Assembly (NCBI GenBank): GCA_946223355.1
Contig: CAMIPB010000009.1
Location: 11,722-75,721, forward strand
DNA: 64,000 bases
Direction: 5' to 3'
DNA from: an uncultured Corynebacterium sp.
Lineage (GTDB): Bacteria > Actinomycetota > Actinomycetes > Mycobacteriales > Mycobacteriaceae
Part shown: one piece after another, positions 18,890 to 26,820 of the stretch
How the letters are laid out: each line of letters opens with the position of its first letter
Numbering within the stretch: the first letter of the stretch is position 1
The notes under the pieces: model-generated
The model's database searches: none
What the model was told of the DNA's origin: nothing
What the model saw: the letters and a program-made list of their open reading frames with translations, nothing else
Position numbers and translations under genes: made by a program

Positions 18890-18925
18890 TAATCCCCGTG
18901 CACGGTGTTAAGTGCGCGGGGATTA
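18890..18925. terminator. Bidirectional terminator between ppm1 and rbpA
   Basis: A GC-rich inverted repeat (TAATCCCCGTGCAC with GTGCGCGGGGATTA, one mismatch) sits between two convergent genes. The flanking bases are A/T rich on both sides but with no long T-run, so it is a moderate terminator in either direction. Confidence 0.7.
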
Positions 18926-18958
18926 TAAGCATTAGTGCTGAGACCTATGTGGTCAAAA

Positions 18959-19336
18959 CTACTTTTCTGACTTCTCTTGCTGTTCCTTGAGCAGACGAGC
19001 GGCAGTGCGGCGACGCTTACGTAGAGTATCGATGCGCTCTTCCAACAACTCGTCGAGCTCTTCGATGCTACGACGCTCGCGCAACATGTCCCAGTGGGTG
19101 CGTGGTGGCTTCACTGGCTTGGATTCAACGCCTTCGCCCTCCATAAGGGTGCCCCACTGGCCGTTTTTGCATAGCCACTCTTCTGGGATCTCTGCGTCAT
19201 CAGCAAAAGGAACCTCAAAAATGTCGCCTTCACTGGTCTTATATTTGACCATTTGGCGTGGTGCCAGATCATGGTCACGGTCAGTTTCATAACTAACCGC
19301 ACCCATGCGGCTACCTCGAAGTACGCGATCTGCCAT
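18959..19336 (-). CDS. rbpA: RNA polymerase-binding protein RbpA
   Basis: 125 residues from the ATG at 19336. An in-frame GTG/ATG pair lies 9-12 bases upstream, but MADRVLRGSRMGAVSYETD is the family N-terminus and AAAGGG lies 11 bases before it. The core DLAPRQMVKY, VPFADDAEIPEEWLCKNGQ and VKPPRTHWDMLRERRSIEELDELL matches mycobacterial RbpA, which stabilises the sigma-A holoenzyme and the open promoter complex. The C-terminal basic tail RKRRRTAARLLKEQQEK is longer than in M. tuberculosis (111 residues). Confidence 0.95.
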   Translation of the reverse strand: MADRVLRGSRMGAVSYETDRDHDLAPRQMVKYKTSEGDIFEVPFADDAEIPEEWLCKNGQWGTLMEGEGVESKPVKPPRTHWDMLRERRSIEELDELLEERIDTLRKRRRTAARLLKEQQEKSEK

Positions 19337-19464
19337 AGTGGACATCACCCTTTGAATTGTTCGAAAAGATTATGAGCTATTGAGTATAACGTACGGCGCT
19401 GACGCATTGTTCCCCAGGAGCTGCTATATCTTGTTTGACCAATAGACTAAGGTAATAAGACGTG

Positions 19465-19812
19465 ATGTCATCGTCTACTTCTTTGGCCCGTAACTCTCAT
19501 GTTTCGTGCGCGTGGTGCGGCACGGAAATGACTCTTACGCCTGGGCGTGGGCGGAGAAAGAAGTATTGCTCCGCGTCGTGTAAACAGCGAGCGTATGAAC
19601 AACGCAATAATGTCTCTGGCACGTCAATTCCTTCGAATGCAGTAATCATGACTCCAGATAAGGCGCAACAGCTCCTTGATGGACTATTTGAACTGCGTTG
19701 CGCAGCGGAGGATGTTTCAACCGCAGCGCAAGAGGGTAGTACCAGCGAGGAATTGGTGGAACTATGCCGGGAATTGGTCCAGATGGCTCGCCAGTTAGAA
19801 AAGATAAGGTAG
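19465..19812 (+). CDS. Small zinc-finger-like protein
   Basis: 115 residues from ATG 19465 (a GTG lies just before it). The N-terminal third contains CAWCGTEMTLTPGRGRRKKY followed by CSASCKQRAYEQR, a CxxC...CxxxC arrangement that could bind one zinc ion; the rest is predicted helical (LLDGLFELRCAAEDVSTAAQ). I do not recognise a named family; similar CxxC/CxxxCKQRAY proteins are common as uncharacterised actinobacterial genes. It lies six bases before the YceI gene and is probably in one operon with it and the small membrane protein downstream. Confidence 0.75.
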   Translation: MSSSTSLARNSHVSCAWCGTEMTLTPGRGRRKKYCSASCKQRAYEQRNNVSGTSIPSNAVIMTPDKAQQLLDGLFELRCAAEDVSTAAQEGSTSEELVELCRELVQMARQLEKIR

Positions 19813-19818
19813 AAAGTC

Positions 19819-20523
19819 GTGCTGCAGAAGCTTTTTTACAATCGGAAACTCGTTGTTTCCATTTTCGTTGTTCTCATCATCGCGAGCACGCTCGTGGCTT
19901 TGGGGCCGATGCTGTACTCCGCCTATATGGGGCGGGGAGTGGCTACTGAAGGTGTGAACGCACAGGGGGCCAAAGAAGCGTCTACTGACCTAAACGGACA
20001 GTGGCAGGTTGTCACGGGCAATGCTAGAAACTTTACTTCGGTAGGCTTCACAATTGATGAAGTGTTGCCATCCGAGCGCCGGGCTACGTCGGGTTCGACG
20101 AACTCTGTTGATGGAACAGCTGTGGTTGAATCGGAGAAACTCCAAGAGGCCACCATTGTAGTTGACATGTCAACTTTAACGACAGATAACGATGTTCGCG
20201 ACAACAACATGAAACGCAAGCTGTTCATGACGGACGAGTATCCGGAGGCTACTTTTAAAGTTACCGATGCTGTAAATCTCAACCAGGTGCCAGACGACGG
20301 CACTGTGGCCCGCGTTCCTTTAAAGGGCGATATGACGATTAAGGGAGAAACCAATCCGGTATCTGGTGAGTTTGATGTTCTGCGTGACGGCAAGCAGCTT
20401 ATCGTTGGCGGAGACGTTCCAATCAATCGTCAAGATTTCGGCATTAAGTCACCTGAGTTCATAGCAGCTGAGATTGCTGACGAAGGCACCGTCAACGTTC
20501 GACTAACGCTAGAAAAGAAATAG
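19819..20523 (+). CDS. Membrane-anchored YceI family protein
   Basis: 234 residues. An N-terminal membrane anchor (LVVSIFVVLIIASTLVALGP) is followed by a YceI lipocalin-like domain (about 55-234) with LNGQWQVV, the conserved DNDVRDNNMKRKLFMTDEYPEA block and IKGETNPVSGEFDVLRDGKQ. YceI proteins bind isoprenoid-type lipids; this one would act on the outer face of the membrane. The start is GTG at 19819, preceded by aggtagaaag. The ligand is unknown. Confidence 0.88.
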   Translation: MLQKLFYNRKLVVSIFVVLIIASTLVALGPMLYSAYMGRGVATEGVNAQGAKEASTDLNGQWQVVTGNARNFTSVGFTIDEVLPSERRATSGSTNSVDGTAVVESEKLQEATIVVDMSTLTTDNDVRDNNMKRKLFMTDEYPEATFKVTDAVNLNQVPDDGTVARVPLKGDMTIKGETNPVSGEFDVLRDGKQLIVGGDVPINRQDFGIKSPEFIAAEIADEGTVNVRLTLEKK

Positions 20524-20534
20524 GACAACAAGCC

Positions 20535-20696
20535 GTGAAGCCTTCGCAACAAATTCCATTCCTGTGGGTTCGACTTGTAGCGATCATTATCTTCGTTATA
20601 GTCATGGCGATTGTGAAGTCGCTGTGGCTCGCAGGATTGGGTGCGGCTTTTGGGGCGCTAACCGCCTGGCAAATGTATTCCGCATATAGGGCCTAG
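20535..20696 (+). CDS. Small two-helix membrane protein
   Basis: A 53-residue frame from GTG 20535 to TAG 20696, starting 11 bases after the YceI stop. It encodes MKPSQQIPFLWVRLVAIIIF and continues with two hydrophobic stretches (about 9-26 and 29-45) ending QMYSAYRA. Position and spacing suggest co-expression with the YceI protein. It is too short for standard gene finders. No family is recognised; it may be a small partner or assembly factor in the membrane. Confidence 0.6.
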   Translation: MKPSQQIPFLWVRLVAIIIFVIVMAIVKSLWLAGLGAAFGALTAWQMYSAYRA

Positions 20697-20703
20697 CTTT
20701 CGG

Positions 20704-20728
20704 TATTAACGTCACTCTGACGTTAATA
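20704..20728. terminator. Perfect inverted repeat between convergent genes
   Basis: TATTAACGTCA and TGACGTTAATA form an 11-bp perfect stem with a three-base loop (CTC). It sits between the small membrane protein and the convergent CFA-like gene. There is no T-run on either side and the stem is AT-rich, so it may be a weak bidirectional terminator or a regulator-binding palindrome. Confidence 0.5.
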
Positions 20729-20797
20729 GGTGTCGAAGCTGGAGCTTCTACGTTCGCATCCTTGATTGAACTGTCCGATAATGTACATTATGTCATT

Positions 20798-22099
20798 TTA
20801 GCGACGGCCGCCCCGACTCCGGTGAACCGCCGTGAACTGAACATAATCAAGATGTCCTACCCGCAACAAGGCTTCACGTAGCGCGAACTGAAACACCCAA
20901 AGTCTTCTAAAAACCTCGTCGAAGCCCGCGGCCGCGGCCTCCCGGGATTTCCCTTCGAACTTGTGGCGCTGCAATCGCAGGCTGGGCTCCGCATGAGGTC
21001 CACAATGCGACTGAGCAACAATCCTCAATCCACTATGACGCTCACACAACTTGTGGACCTCGTGAAATGTAGGTGCATTAAAGCCCGGCCAAACATAAGC
21101 ACGCATCACTGACAGTGCCGCTTGTGATGACGAAGGTGCATCTTCTGACATAACGTATGTTGATAATGCTGCACGCCCGCCATGCGCTAATAACTTGTCT
21201 ACAGAGGCTATGAAATGTTCCCGCTGTTGTTCAGTGAGCAATGCCAGTTTATCTACACTCACTAAGGCTTCATATCTTCCACGCCATTCCTTAGGCCCAG
21301 GAACCGCTGAGGCGACCTCTTGCACATGTACGCTGTCAGAGACTCCGCGCAAAATAAACTGTTCTCTCAGGTGTTCCAAGAACTCGGTGTCTGCGCCAAT
21401 CAAATCGACGATGGCTCGACGTCGTGCAGCTTCCTCCGCTACCCGCCCTCCGGAACCGCCATGGACCAAAATATGTGTACCTGCCCCCACATGTGCAGCG
21501 TCTAATAGCCAGGTTGCGGCACGCCCTTGCGCGTGCAAAAGATCTTCTCGTTCAATAGCTGTTGGTTCACTGATTGTCGTCTGATCGACAAAATGAGTCT
21601 TAGGCTCTTTACCGCGTCCTGCACGTGGTACGAAACTAGGAAAAATTTCCCGAACCGTTGTCGGTACACCCGTGGCGAAAATTCCAGGGTGGTCAGATAA
21701 ACCATCACCTGAGTACAATGCAACAAGCTCATGCGGCACTTCCCCGCCATCGTCATGTGTAGCTTTAGGCGCCTGTGCGCTTGGGTTATAGCCAGATCTG
21801 ATGAGCTTTTCTAAAACATCCACGAGAGCATCCGAATCAGAAGTAAGCCACTCTCCTGCCATATAGCCTTCAGCAAGGCCAAGCCAACCGCTACGTGCGA
21901 GGCGAAAAAACAACGCGTCATGTTCCACCAACAGGTCCGGACCATGAGGCGCAGCGATATCGAGCTCAATACCTGCGTCTGCGCATGCCTGAGCAAAAGA
22001 AGTTTCTGCTCGTCGAGCCTTTTGTTTTGCAAGAAAACCACGCTGGAGGGTAACCAGGCGCGGCCACGCAGCAGAATCAATGGTTGCTAGATGCTCCAT
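20798..22099 (-). CDS. Divergent CFA-synthase-like methyltransferase
   Basis: 433 residues aligning by eye with cyclopropane-fatty-acyl-phospholipid synthases from end to end: the N-terminal segment FFRLARSGWLGLAEGYMAGEW and the C-terminal GFDEVFRRLWVFQFALREAL and VGHLDYVQFTAV are typical. The central SAM site is altered: the usual LDIGCGWGG reads ILVHGGSGGR, and the active-site S-x-E-M-E/hVG block reads SVDKLALLT. The protein may bind SAM weakly or not at all. It is divergent from ndh with a 117-base spacer. Expected function: methyl or cyclopropane modification of membrane acyl chains, if active. Confidence 0.72.
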   Translation of the reverse strand: MEHLATIDSAAWPRLVTLQRGFLAKQKARRAETSFAQACADAGIELDIAAPHGPDLLVEHDALFFRLARSGWLGLAEGYMAGEWLTSDSDALVDVLEKLIRSGYNPSAQAPKATHDDGGEVPHELVALYSGDGLSDHPGIFATGVPTTVREIFPSFVPRAGRGKEPKTHFVDQTTISEPTAIEREDLLHAQGRAATWLLDAAHVGAGTHILVHGGSGGRVAEEAARRRAIVDLIGADTEFLEHLREQFILRGVSDSVHVQEVASAVPGPKEWRGRYEALVSVDKLALLTEQQREHFIASVDKLLAHGGRAALSTYVMSEDAPSSSQAALSVMRAYVWPGFNAPTFHEVHKLCERHSGLRIVAQSHCGPHAEPSLRLQRHKFEGKSREAAAAGFDEVFRRLWVFQFALREALLRVGHLDYVQFTAVHRSRGGRR

Positions 22100-22216
22100 G
22101 CGGTAGATAATAGAGTTTTCTGCCCACCTTATAAGGTAGCCATGCCGCGAAGATTGTAGCTAACTACTACACTTGAACAAGTATTGGATTCGCATATAAA
22201 GGAGCTTTAGTTAAAA

Positions 22217-23557
22217 ATGTCTGCTACCCCGTACCGCCCAAGCACGAACCGCCACCACGTTGTGGTCATTGGCGCCGGCTTTGGTGGCATCGCTGCTGTT
22301 CAGAAGCTTAAGAATGACAATGTCGATGTGACGTTGATTGACCGCACCAATCACCACCTTTTCCAGCCATTGCTTTACCAAGTAGCAACAGGAATCCTTT
22401 CCACCGGCGAGATCGCTCCGTCCACTCGCCAGATCCTTCGGGGTCAGGACAATGCATCCTTCTTCCAGGGCGAAGTCTCTGACATCAACCTCACCGACCA
22501 GACCGTGACTGCGTCGTTTCAAGGTGCGGAGAAAGTCTTTGCCTACGATTCTCTGATCGTCGCTGCAGGTGCAGGTCAGTCCTACTTTGGCAATGATCAC
22601 TTCGCCGAGTACGCGCCCGGAATGAAAACTCTAGATGATGCACTCGAGCTTCGCTCCCGCTTCCTCGGTGCATTCGAGAAGGCAGCTATGACTGAGGATG
22701 CTGAAGAGCGTCGCCGTCTACTGTCCTTCGTTATTGTGGGCGCAGGCCCAACTGGCGTAGAGCTGGCTGGCCAGGTGGCAGAGCTGGCAAACCGTACCCT
22801 AGAAAACGAGTTTGCGAACCTTAATCCTGCTGATGCAACCATTTACTTGCTTGACGGCGCGCCTCAGGTACTTCCACCATTTGGTAAGCGCCTTGGCAAG
22901 AAGGCTCAGAAAGTCTTGGAGAAGGCTGGAGTCGATGTTCGCCTGAACGCGATGGTTACTGATGTCACGGAAGGTGCAGTTACCTACAAAGACATGAAAA
23001 CTGAAGAAGTGACCACCATCGAGGCAGAGACTAAGATCTGGTCGGCTGGTGTTGCGGCTTCCCCACTGGGCAAGATGGTCGCTGACCAGGCCGGTGTTGA
23101 AGTTGACCGCGCAGGGCGAGTTTCCGTCAACGCGGATCTCACCGTCGGCGACTACAACAACGTCTACGTTGTCGGTGACATGATTAACCTTAACCGCCTA
23201 CCAGGTGTATGCCAGGTAGCTATGCAAGGTGGCGCCCACGCAGCAAAGCTTATCTCCGCAAAGCTGGATGAGGAATCTACGTCCAACGAGCACGAGCAAT
23301 TCGACTACTTTGACAAGGGATCCATGGCCATCATCTCCCGCTACAACGCAGTGGTAAAGATGGGCAAGAAGGTTGAATTCTCGGGATTCATCGGTTGGGC
23401 AGCATGGTTGTTTATCCACGTGCTGTACCTCATCGGATTCCGTAACCGTTTCCTTACACTTGCGAACTGGGCGGGCAACGTAATCTCGGCAGACCGCGGC
23501 AACTTGGCGTTCACTCGCAACCAGCGTGAGGCACGCAACGCAATTGACTATAAATAG
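22217..23557 (+). CDS. ndh: Type II NADH dehydrogenase
   Basis: 446 residues, a membrane-associated flavoprotein that oxidises NADH and reduces menaquinone without pumping protons; it is the main NADH entry to the respiratory chain in corynebacteria, which lack complex I. FAD motif VVVIGAGFGGIAAVQKL at residues about 14-30, NAD motif FVIVGAGPTGVELAGQVAEL near 172-190, and the second FAD motif VYVVGDM near 315. The C-terminal hydrophobic stretch GWAAWLFIHVLYLIGF provides membrane attachment. The ribosome-binding site is aaggag. A strong terminator follows. Confidence 0.96.
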   Translation: MSATPYRPSTNRHHVVVIGAGFGGIAAVQKLKNDNVDVTLIDRTNHHLFQPLLYQVATGILSTGEIAPSTRQILRGQDNASFFQGEVSDINLTDQTVTASFQGAEKVFAYDSLIVAAGAGQSYFGNDHFAEYAPGMKTLDDALELRSRFLGAFEKAAMTEDAEERRRLLSFVIVGAGPTGVELAGQVAELANRTLENEFANLNPADATIYLLDGAPQVLPPFGKRLGKKAQKVLEKAGVDVRLNAMVTDVTEGAVTYKDMKTEEVTTIEAETKIWSAGVAASPLGKMVADQAGVEVDRAGRVSVNADLTVGDYNNVYVVGDMINLNRLPGVCQVAMQGGAHAAKLISAKLDEESTSNEHEQFDYFDKGSMAIISRYNAVVKMGKKVEFSGFIGWAAWLFIHVLYLIGFRNRFLTLANWAGNVISADRGNLAFTRNQREARNAIDYK

Positions 23558-23584
23558 TTGTAAGCGCTCACCACAGCGTTAAAA

Positions 23585-23618
23585 CGGGGAAGGCACAAAC
23601 GGCCTTCCCCCTTTTTTA
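23585..23618 (+). terminator. Rho-independent terminator after ndh
   Basis: GGGGAAGGC at 23586 pairs with GCCTTCCCC at 23602 (9 bp, seven-base loop), followed by six Ts. It lies 28 bases after the ndh stop. Confidence 0.92.
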
Positions 23619-23652
23619 TTATCCGAGCCTTTAGGCCTTGATACGCTGAGTT

Positions 23653-24255
23653 TTAATCCAGCAAACCACTGCCCGGCTTGGACAAAATCGCTACTAAGAA
23701 AGTGGAACGCTCATTAAATGGCTTCAAGTCCCAAGCCGACGACAAGAAATCTTCTTCAAAACCAACGTCTCCAGCTAGGGCGAGAAAATCCGGAAATTCC
23801 CAACCACGACCGGAACCAAAACCTGCAACGAACCGGCCGCCAGGACTTAGCGCGTCGAAGATATGGCTCAAGGCTTTCTTTCGACCATCTGGGGCAATAA
23901 AGCCCATAACATTGCCTGCGGCTACTGCGATGTCAAAGCCACCTTCTGGGATAGGGTCTTCGGTGAGATCACCAACCAGCCATTGGCCATCTGGGTGGTC
24001 ATTTGCTGCATGCTCGATGAGTAGCGGATCCACATCGACGCCCATGACATTGTGTCCTCGTCGAATAAGTTCACCGCCGAGCCGACCGGTTCCACATCCC
24101 GCGTCCAAAATGCGCGAGCCACGCTCGGCCATTGCATCAATGAGGCGGGATTCACCGTGAATGTCTTTACCCTGAGCTTCCATCATCTTCCAACGACGTG
24201 CATAGTTGTGGGAATGATCAGGGTTGGCCGTGGTTACTTCTTTCCAGGTAGGCAT
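23653..24255 (-). CDS. Class I SAM-dependent methyltransferase
   Basis: 200 residues. SAM motif I is SRILDAGCGTGRLGGELIRR (about 46-65), followed by the acidic VMGVDVDPLLIEHA and QWLVGDLTEDP. The N-terminal MPTWKEVTTANPDHSHNYAR and the downstream GRFVAGFGSGRGWEFPDFL fit a conserved actinobacterial group of unknown substrate. It is divergent from corA with only 17 bases between starts, so the promoters must overlap. The target molecule cannot be inferred. Confidence 0.85.
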   Translation of the reverse strand: MPTWKEVTTANPDHSHNYARRWKMMEAQGKDIHGESRLIDAMAERGSRILDAGCGTGRLGGELIRRGHNVMGVDVDPLLIEHAANDHPDGQWLVGDLTEDPIPEGGFDIAVAAGNVMGFIAPDGRKKALSHIFDALSPGGRFVAGFGSGRGWEFPDFLALAGDVGFEEDFLSSAWDLKPFNERSTFLVAILSKPGSGLLD

Positions 24256-24272
24256 AGATTAGAGTATATGCC

Positions 24273-25340
24273 ATGGCTTCTATTCCGCAGAAGATTCTAG
24301 GCCGCAAGCAACCTGGCAAAGGATACGCTAGGTTACGCGTGCCTGCTGAACGAGCTATTGATTCTTGCCGAGTGTTCATCGACGGTGCCCCACTTGCAGG
24401 CGAGTTCACCCCAGCCGCTGCTTTACAGAAGGTGGCAGAGCACGGTCAAGGCTTCGTATGGGTTGCTCTCAATGAGCCAGATGACCACCAAATGACACGC
24501 GTATCAGCGGGGTTTGGCATTCATGAATTGATTGTGGAAGACGCCGTTGTAGCTCACCAGCGCCCTAAATTGGAACGCTATGACGACCAGCTTTTCGTCG
24601 TCGCCCGGTCCGTTAATTTTCGCGATCATGATGAAGTAACCGATACGCGCGAAGTGATCTCGACGGGCGAGGTTCAGATGCTCATTGGCCACAATTTCAT
24701 CATTACAGTTCGACACAAGGCCAATGTCATTGATCTTCCTAAATTAATGGCGGAGGAACAAGAACTGCTTAATCTTGGACCAATAACGGCAGCATGGAAA
24801 ATTTTGGACGTGTTGGTTGATAGTTATTTTGATATTGCTCGTCTGCTCTCAGCCGAAGTAGATGAGGTGGAAGAGGAAGTATTTACCCCCGGCAGCACTT
24901 TTAATATTGACCGTATCTACCTTTATAAGCGTGAGATTTTGGAGATGAAGCACGCGATTGATCCTCTTGCCCCTGCTTTGAAGTCCATGGTCAGTGACAA
25001 CAAAGATCTAATCCCTAAGCAGATTCGCTCCTATTTACGTGACGTGTATGACCACGAGATGACGGTAAAGGACCAGGTGTCTGCTTTCGACGAGCGCTTG
25101 ACTTCGCTTATCGACGCCTCCGTGGCCAAGGTAACCATGCAGCAAAACACTGACATGCGTACGATTTCTGCCATTGTTGGTATGGCCGCGGTTCCAACAT
25201 TGGTTGCAGGTATCTACGGTATGAACTTTGATTACATGCCAGAGCTGCACGCACGATACGGCTACCCCATTGCCCTTATCGCGATGCTTGTCACCGTCGG
25301 TTTGATGTGGTGGTGGTTCCGACGCAACAACTGGTTGTAG
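24273..25340 (+). CDS. corA: CorA-type magnesium/cobalt channel
   Basis: 355 residues: a large cytoplasmic N-terminal domain (about 1-290) and two C-terminal membrane helices. The diagnostic YGMNF motif follows the first helix (IVGMAAVPTLVAGIYGMNF) and the second helix is ALIAMLVTVGLMWWWF with basic RRNNW at the end. It forms a pentameric Mg2+ channel in the cytoplasmic membrane. gnd starts 10 bases downstream, so the two genes are probably co-transcribed. Confidence 0.93.
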   Translation: MASIPQKILGRKQPGKGYARLRVPAERAIDSCRVFIDGAPLAGEFTPAAALQKVAEHGQGFVWVALNEPDDHQMTRVSAGFGIHELIVEDAVVAHQRPKLERYDDQLFVVARSVNFRDHDEVTDTREVISTGEVQMLIGHNFIITVRHKANVIDLPKLMAEEQELLNLGPITAAWKILDVLVDSYFDIARLLSAEVDEVEEEVFTPGSTFNIDRIYLYKREILEMKHAIDPLAPALKSMVSDNKDLIPKQIRSYLRDVYDHEMTVKDQVSAFDERLTSLIDASVAKVTMQQNTDMRTISAIVGMAAVPTLVAGIYGMNFDYMPELHARYGYPIALIAMLVTVGLMWWWFRRNNWL

Positions 25341-25350
25341 ACTAAGGCTC

Positions 25351-26805
25351 ATGACTGAAAATTCTTCACTCGCCCAGATTGGTGTTGTTGGCCTCGCAGT
25401 AATGGGCTCCAACCTTGCCCGTAATTTTGCCCGAAACGGCAACACCGTTGCTGTATATAATCGCAGCCCGGAGCGCACTCACACGCTGATCCAGGAGCAC
25501 GGAGATGAAGGAAATTTTGTTCCTGCGGAGACAATTGAACAATTTGTAGCCAGCCTCGAACGACCTCGCAAGGCAATTATCATGGTCCAGGCCGGCGCTG
25601 CTACCGATGCAGTGATTGAACAGCTGGCACAGGCAATGGATGACGGTGACGTCATTATTGACGGCGGAAACGCTCTCTACACAGACACCATCCGCCGCGA
25701 GAAGGAGATGGCGGCCCGTAAACGCCACTTCGTCGGCGCCGGAATTTCTGGCGGTGAAGAAGGCGCTCTGAATGGCCCATCCATCATGCCAGGCGGACCA
25801 GCTGAGTCCTGGGAAACGCTTGGTCCACTTTTAGAATCTATTGCAGCAGTAGTTGATGACACCCCTTGTGTGACCCACATCGGTCCAGATGGTGCTGGCC
25901 ATTTTGTAAAGATGGTGCACAACGGCATCGAGTACGCAGACATGCAGGTCATTGGTGAGGCCTACCAGCTGCTCCGTTTTGGTGCCGGCATGGAGCCGCA
26001 AGAAATAGCTGAGACATTTAAACAATGGAACGCAGGTGATCTGGATTCCTATCTGATCGAGATCACCGCTGAGGTATTATCCCAGGTCGATCCCGATACT
26101 GGCGTCCCGCTTATCGACGTGATCTTGGACGCCGCTGGACAAAAGGGCACGGGCCGCTGGACTGCCAAGGCTGCACTTGATTTGGGAACCCCAGTGTCAG
26201 CTATTGCAGAGGCCGTATTTGCTCGTGCCCTTTCTTCCTCAACTGCCCAACGTGCGGCAGCGCAGGGCAAGCTCCCTACTGGAAGGCTTAAGACTTTCGA
26301 AGAACTTGGCGTCTCTCGCGAAGAATTCATCGAAGACGTTCGCCGTGCACTATATGCATCTAAATTGGTTGCTTACTCCCAGGGATTTGACGAAATCAAG
26401 GCTGGGTCGGAAGAACACGACTGGGATATCGATCCACGCGATCTCGCTACCATTTGGCGTGGAGGTTGTATCATCCGTGCGAAGTTCCTCGACCGTATTC
26501 GTGAAGCTTATGACAACGACCCGAAGCTTCCAGCGTTGCTTCTCGATCCATACTTTTCTCAAGAGCTCGAGAAGCTCATGGACGCATGGCGTCGAGTGGT
26601 GATTTACACCACGTCGCTTGGCCTTCCTGCACCAGTGTTTACCTCTTCCCTGGCTTACTACGACTCGCTACGTGCAAAGCGCCTGCCAGCTGCGCTTATT
26701 CAAGGTCAACGTGACTACTTTGGTGCACATACTTACAAGCGTGTGGACAAAGAAGGCAGCTTCCACATCGAATGGTCTGGAGATCGTTCTCAGACCATTA
26801 TGTAG
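25351..26805 (+). CDS. gnd: 6-phosphogluconate dehydrogenase, decarboxylating
   Basis: 484 residues, full-length GND. NADP-binding IGVVGLAVMGSNLARNFA at the N-terminus (about 10-27); GISGGEEGALNGPSIMPGG (about 130) and HFVKMVHNGIEYADMQVIGE (about 187) contain the substrate and catalytic Lys-Asn-Glu residues. The enzyme makes ribulose 5-phosphate, CO2 and NADPH in the oxidative pentose phosphate pathway. The C-terminal FGAHTYKRVDKEGSFHIEWS is intact. A DEAD-box helicase gene follows 15 bases later. Confidence 0.97.
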   Translation: MTENSSLAQIGVVGLAVMGSNLARNFARNGNTVAVYNRSPERTHTLIQEHGDEGNFVPAETIEQFVASLERPRKAIIMVQAGAATDAVIEQLAQAMDDGDVIIDGGNALYTDTIRREKEMAARKRHFVGAGISGGEEGALNGPSIMPGGPAESWETLGPLLESIAAVVDDTPCVTHIGPDGAGHFVKMVHNGIEYADMQVIGEAYQLLRFGAGMEPQEIAETFKQWNAGDLDSYLIEITAEVLSQVDPDTGVPLIDVILDAAGQKGTGRWTAKAALDLGTPVSAIAEAVFARALSSSTAQRAAAQGKLPTGRLKTFEELGVSREEFIEDVRRALYASKLVAYSQGFDEIKAGSEEHDWDIDPRDLATIWRGGCIIRAKFLDRIREAYDNDPKLPALLLDPYFSQELEKLMDAWRRVVIYTTSLGLPAPVFTSSLAYYDSLRAKRLPAALIQGQRDYFGAHTYKRVDKEGSFHIEWSGDRSQTIM

Positions 26806-26820
26806 TAGCGTTCAAAGGCA

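Noticed and set aside
22173..22200. TTGAAC-N16-TATAAA promoter for ndh
   Set aside because: The -10 would lie only 16 bases before the ATG and overlap the ribosome-binding site, so the assignment is not reliable.
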